Source: Pirellulales bacterium
Lineage (GTDB): Bacteria; Planctomycetota; Planctomycetia; Pirellulales; Thermoguttaceae
Length of the DNA: 7,745 nucleotides
Assembly (NCBI GenBank): GCA_030617125.1
Contig: JAUWWA010000070.1
Span: 1 to 7,745, forward strand
Direction: 5' to 3'
A program made the position numbers and the translations under genes. Below the pieces are notes generated by a model. The model made no database searches. It had not been told where the DNA came from and saw only the letters and a program-made list of their open reading frames with translations. This document shows positions 7,622-7,745 of this stretch, piece by piece (the stretch's first letter is position 1; each line of letters opens with the position of its first letter).

Positions 7622-7745
7622 TCCGTCTGGCAGTGCCCAGTCGAGCCCGCCGGCGGCGCCCGGCAGGCTGCTGCGGGCCGGCCGCCTGCTGGAAACCCGA
7701 TCCCGTGCCGGGCAAGCGCCGAGCGATCCGGCGATCGAAAAGGAC
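7517..7745. repeat. 80-bp perfect inverted repeat with 69-base loop at window end
   Basis: Bases 7517-7596 are the exact reverse complement of 7666-7745; each base n pairs with 15262 minus n over 80 positions. The next pair (7597/7665) mismatches, and similarity fades after a GC-rich stretch around GGCGCC at 7603-7608 and 7654-7659. The left arm lies within the minus-strand gene (about residues 9-35). The right arm reads the same peptide, LLRAGRLLETRSRAG and onward, on the plus strand. The second arm ends precisely at the last base of the window. A fold-back template switch or assembly artefact is the likeliest cause; a real inverted duplication is possible. Confidence 0.9.

Overview
The window looks like chromosomal DNA from a bacterium of the Planctomycetota, probably close to Pirellulales. 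Three things suggest this: GC-rich coding DNA, an exported SH3 protein with a C-terminal module I associate with that phylum, and a Tat-exported Gfo/Idh/MocA oxidoreductase of the kind expanded there. This assignment is recognition from memory, not a database result. No phage, plasmid, transposon, CRISPR, tRNA or rRNA feature is visible, and I see no novel defence or mobile system.

Layout, left to right. Positions 1-1407 (minus) hold adenylosuccinate lyase (purB), complete at its N-terminus and running off the left edge. A 212-base divergent spacer (1408-1619) carries a candidate promoter for each neighbour. Positions 1620-2915 (plus) encode an exported protein with two SH3-like domains. A short convergent spacer with a perfect 7-bp hairpin follows. 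Positions 2969-4375 (minus) encode the Tat-dependent Gfo/Idh/MocA oxidoreductase. A 311-base divergent spacer (4376-4686) carries candidate promoters in both directions and a 14-bp perfect palindrome. Positions 4687-5979 (plus) encode citrate synthase (gltA). Positions 6008-7621 or beyond (minus) encode a large unrecognised protein with a helical N-terminal half and a beta-rich C-terminal half.

The five genes alternate strand strictly (-,+,-,+,-), so none can share a co-directional operon with its neighbour here. Two are central metabolism genes (purine synthesis, TCA cycle), two are predicted envelope or periplasmic proteins, and one is unknown. Nothing suggests they act as one pathway.

The most unusual feature is at the right edge. 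The last 80 bases (7666-7745) are an exact reverse complement of 7517-7596, inside the 5' part of the last gene. This looks more like a fold-back chimera or contig-end artefact than biology, and it makes the 5' end of that gene unreliable.
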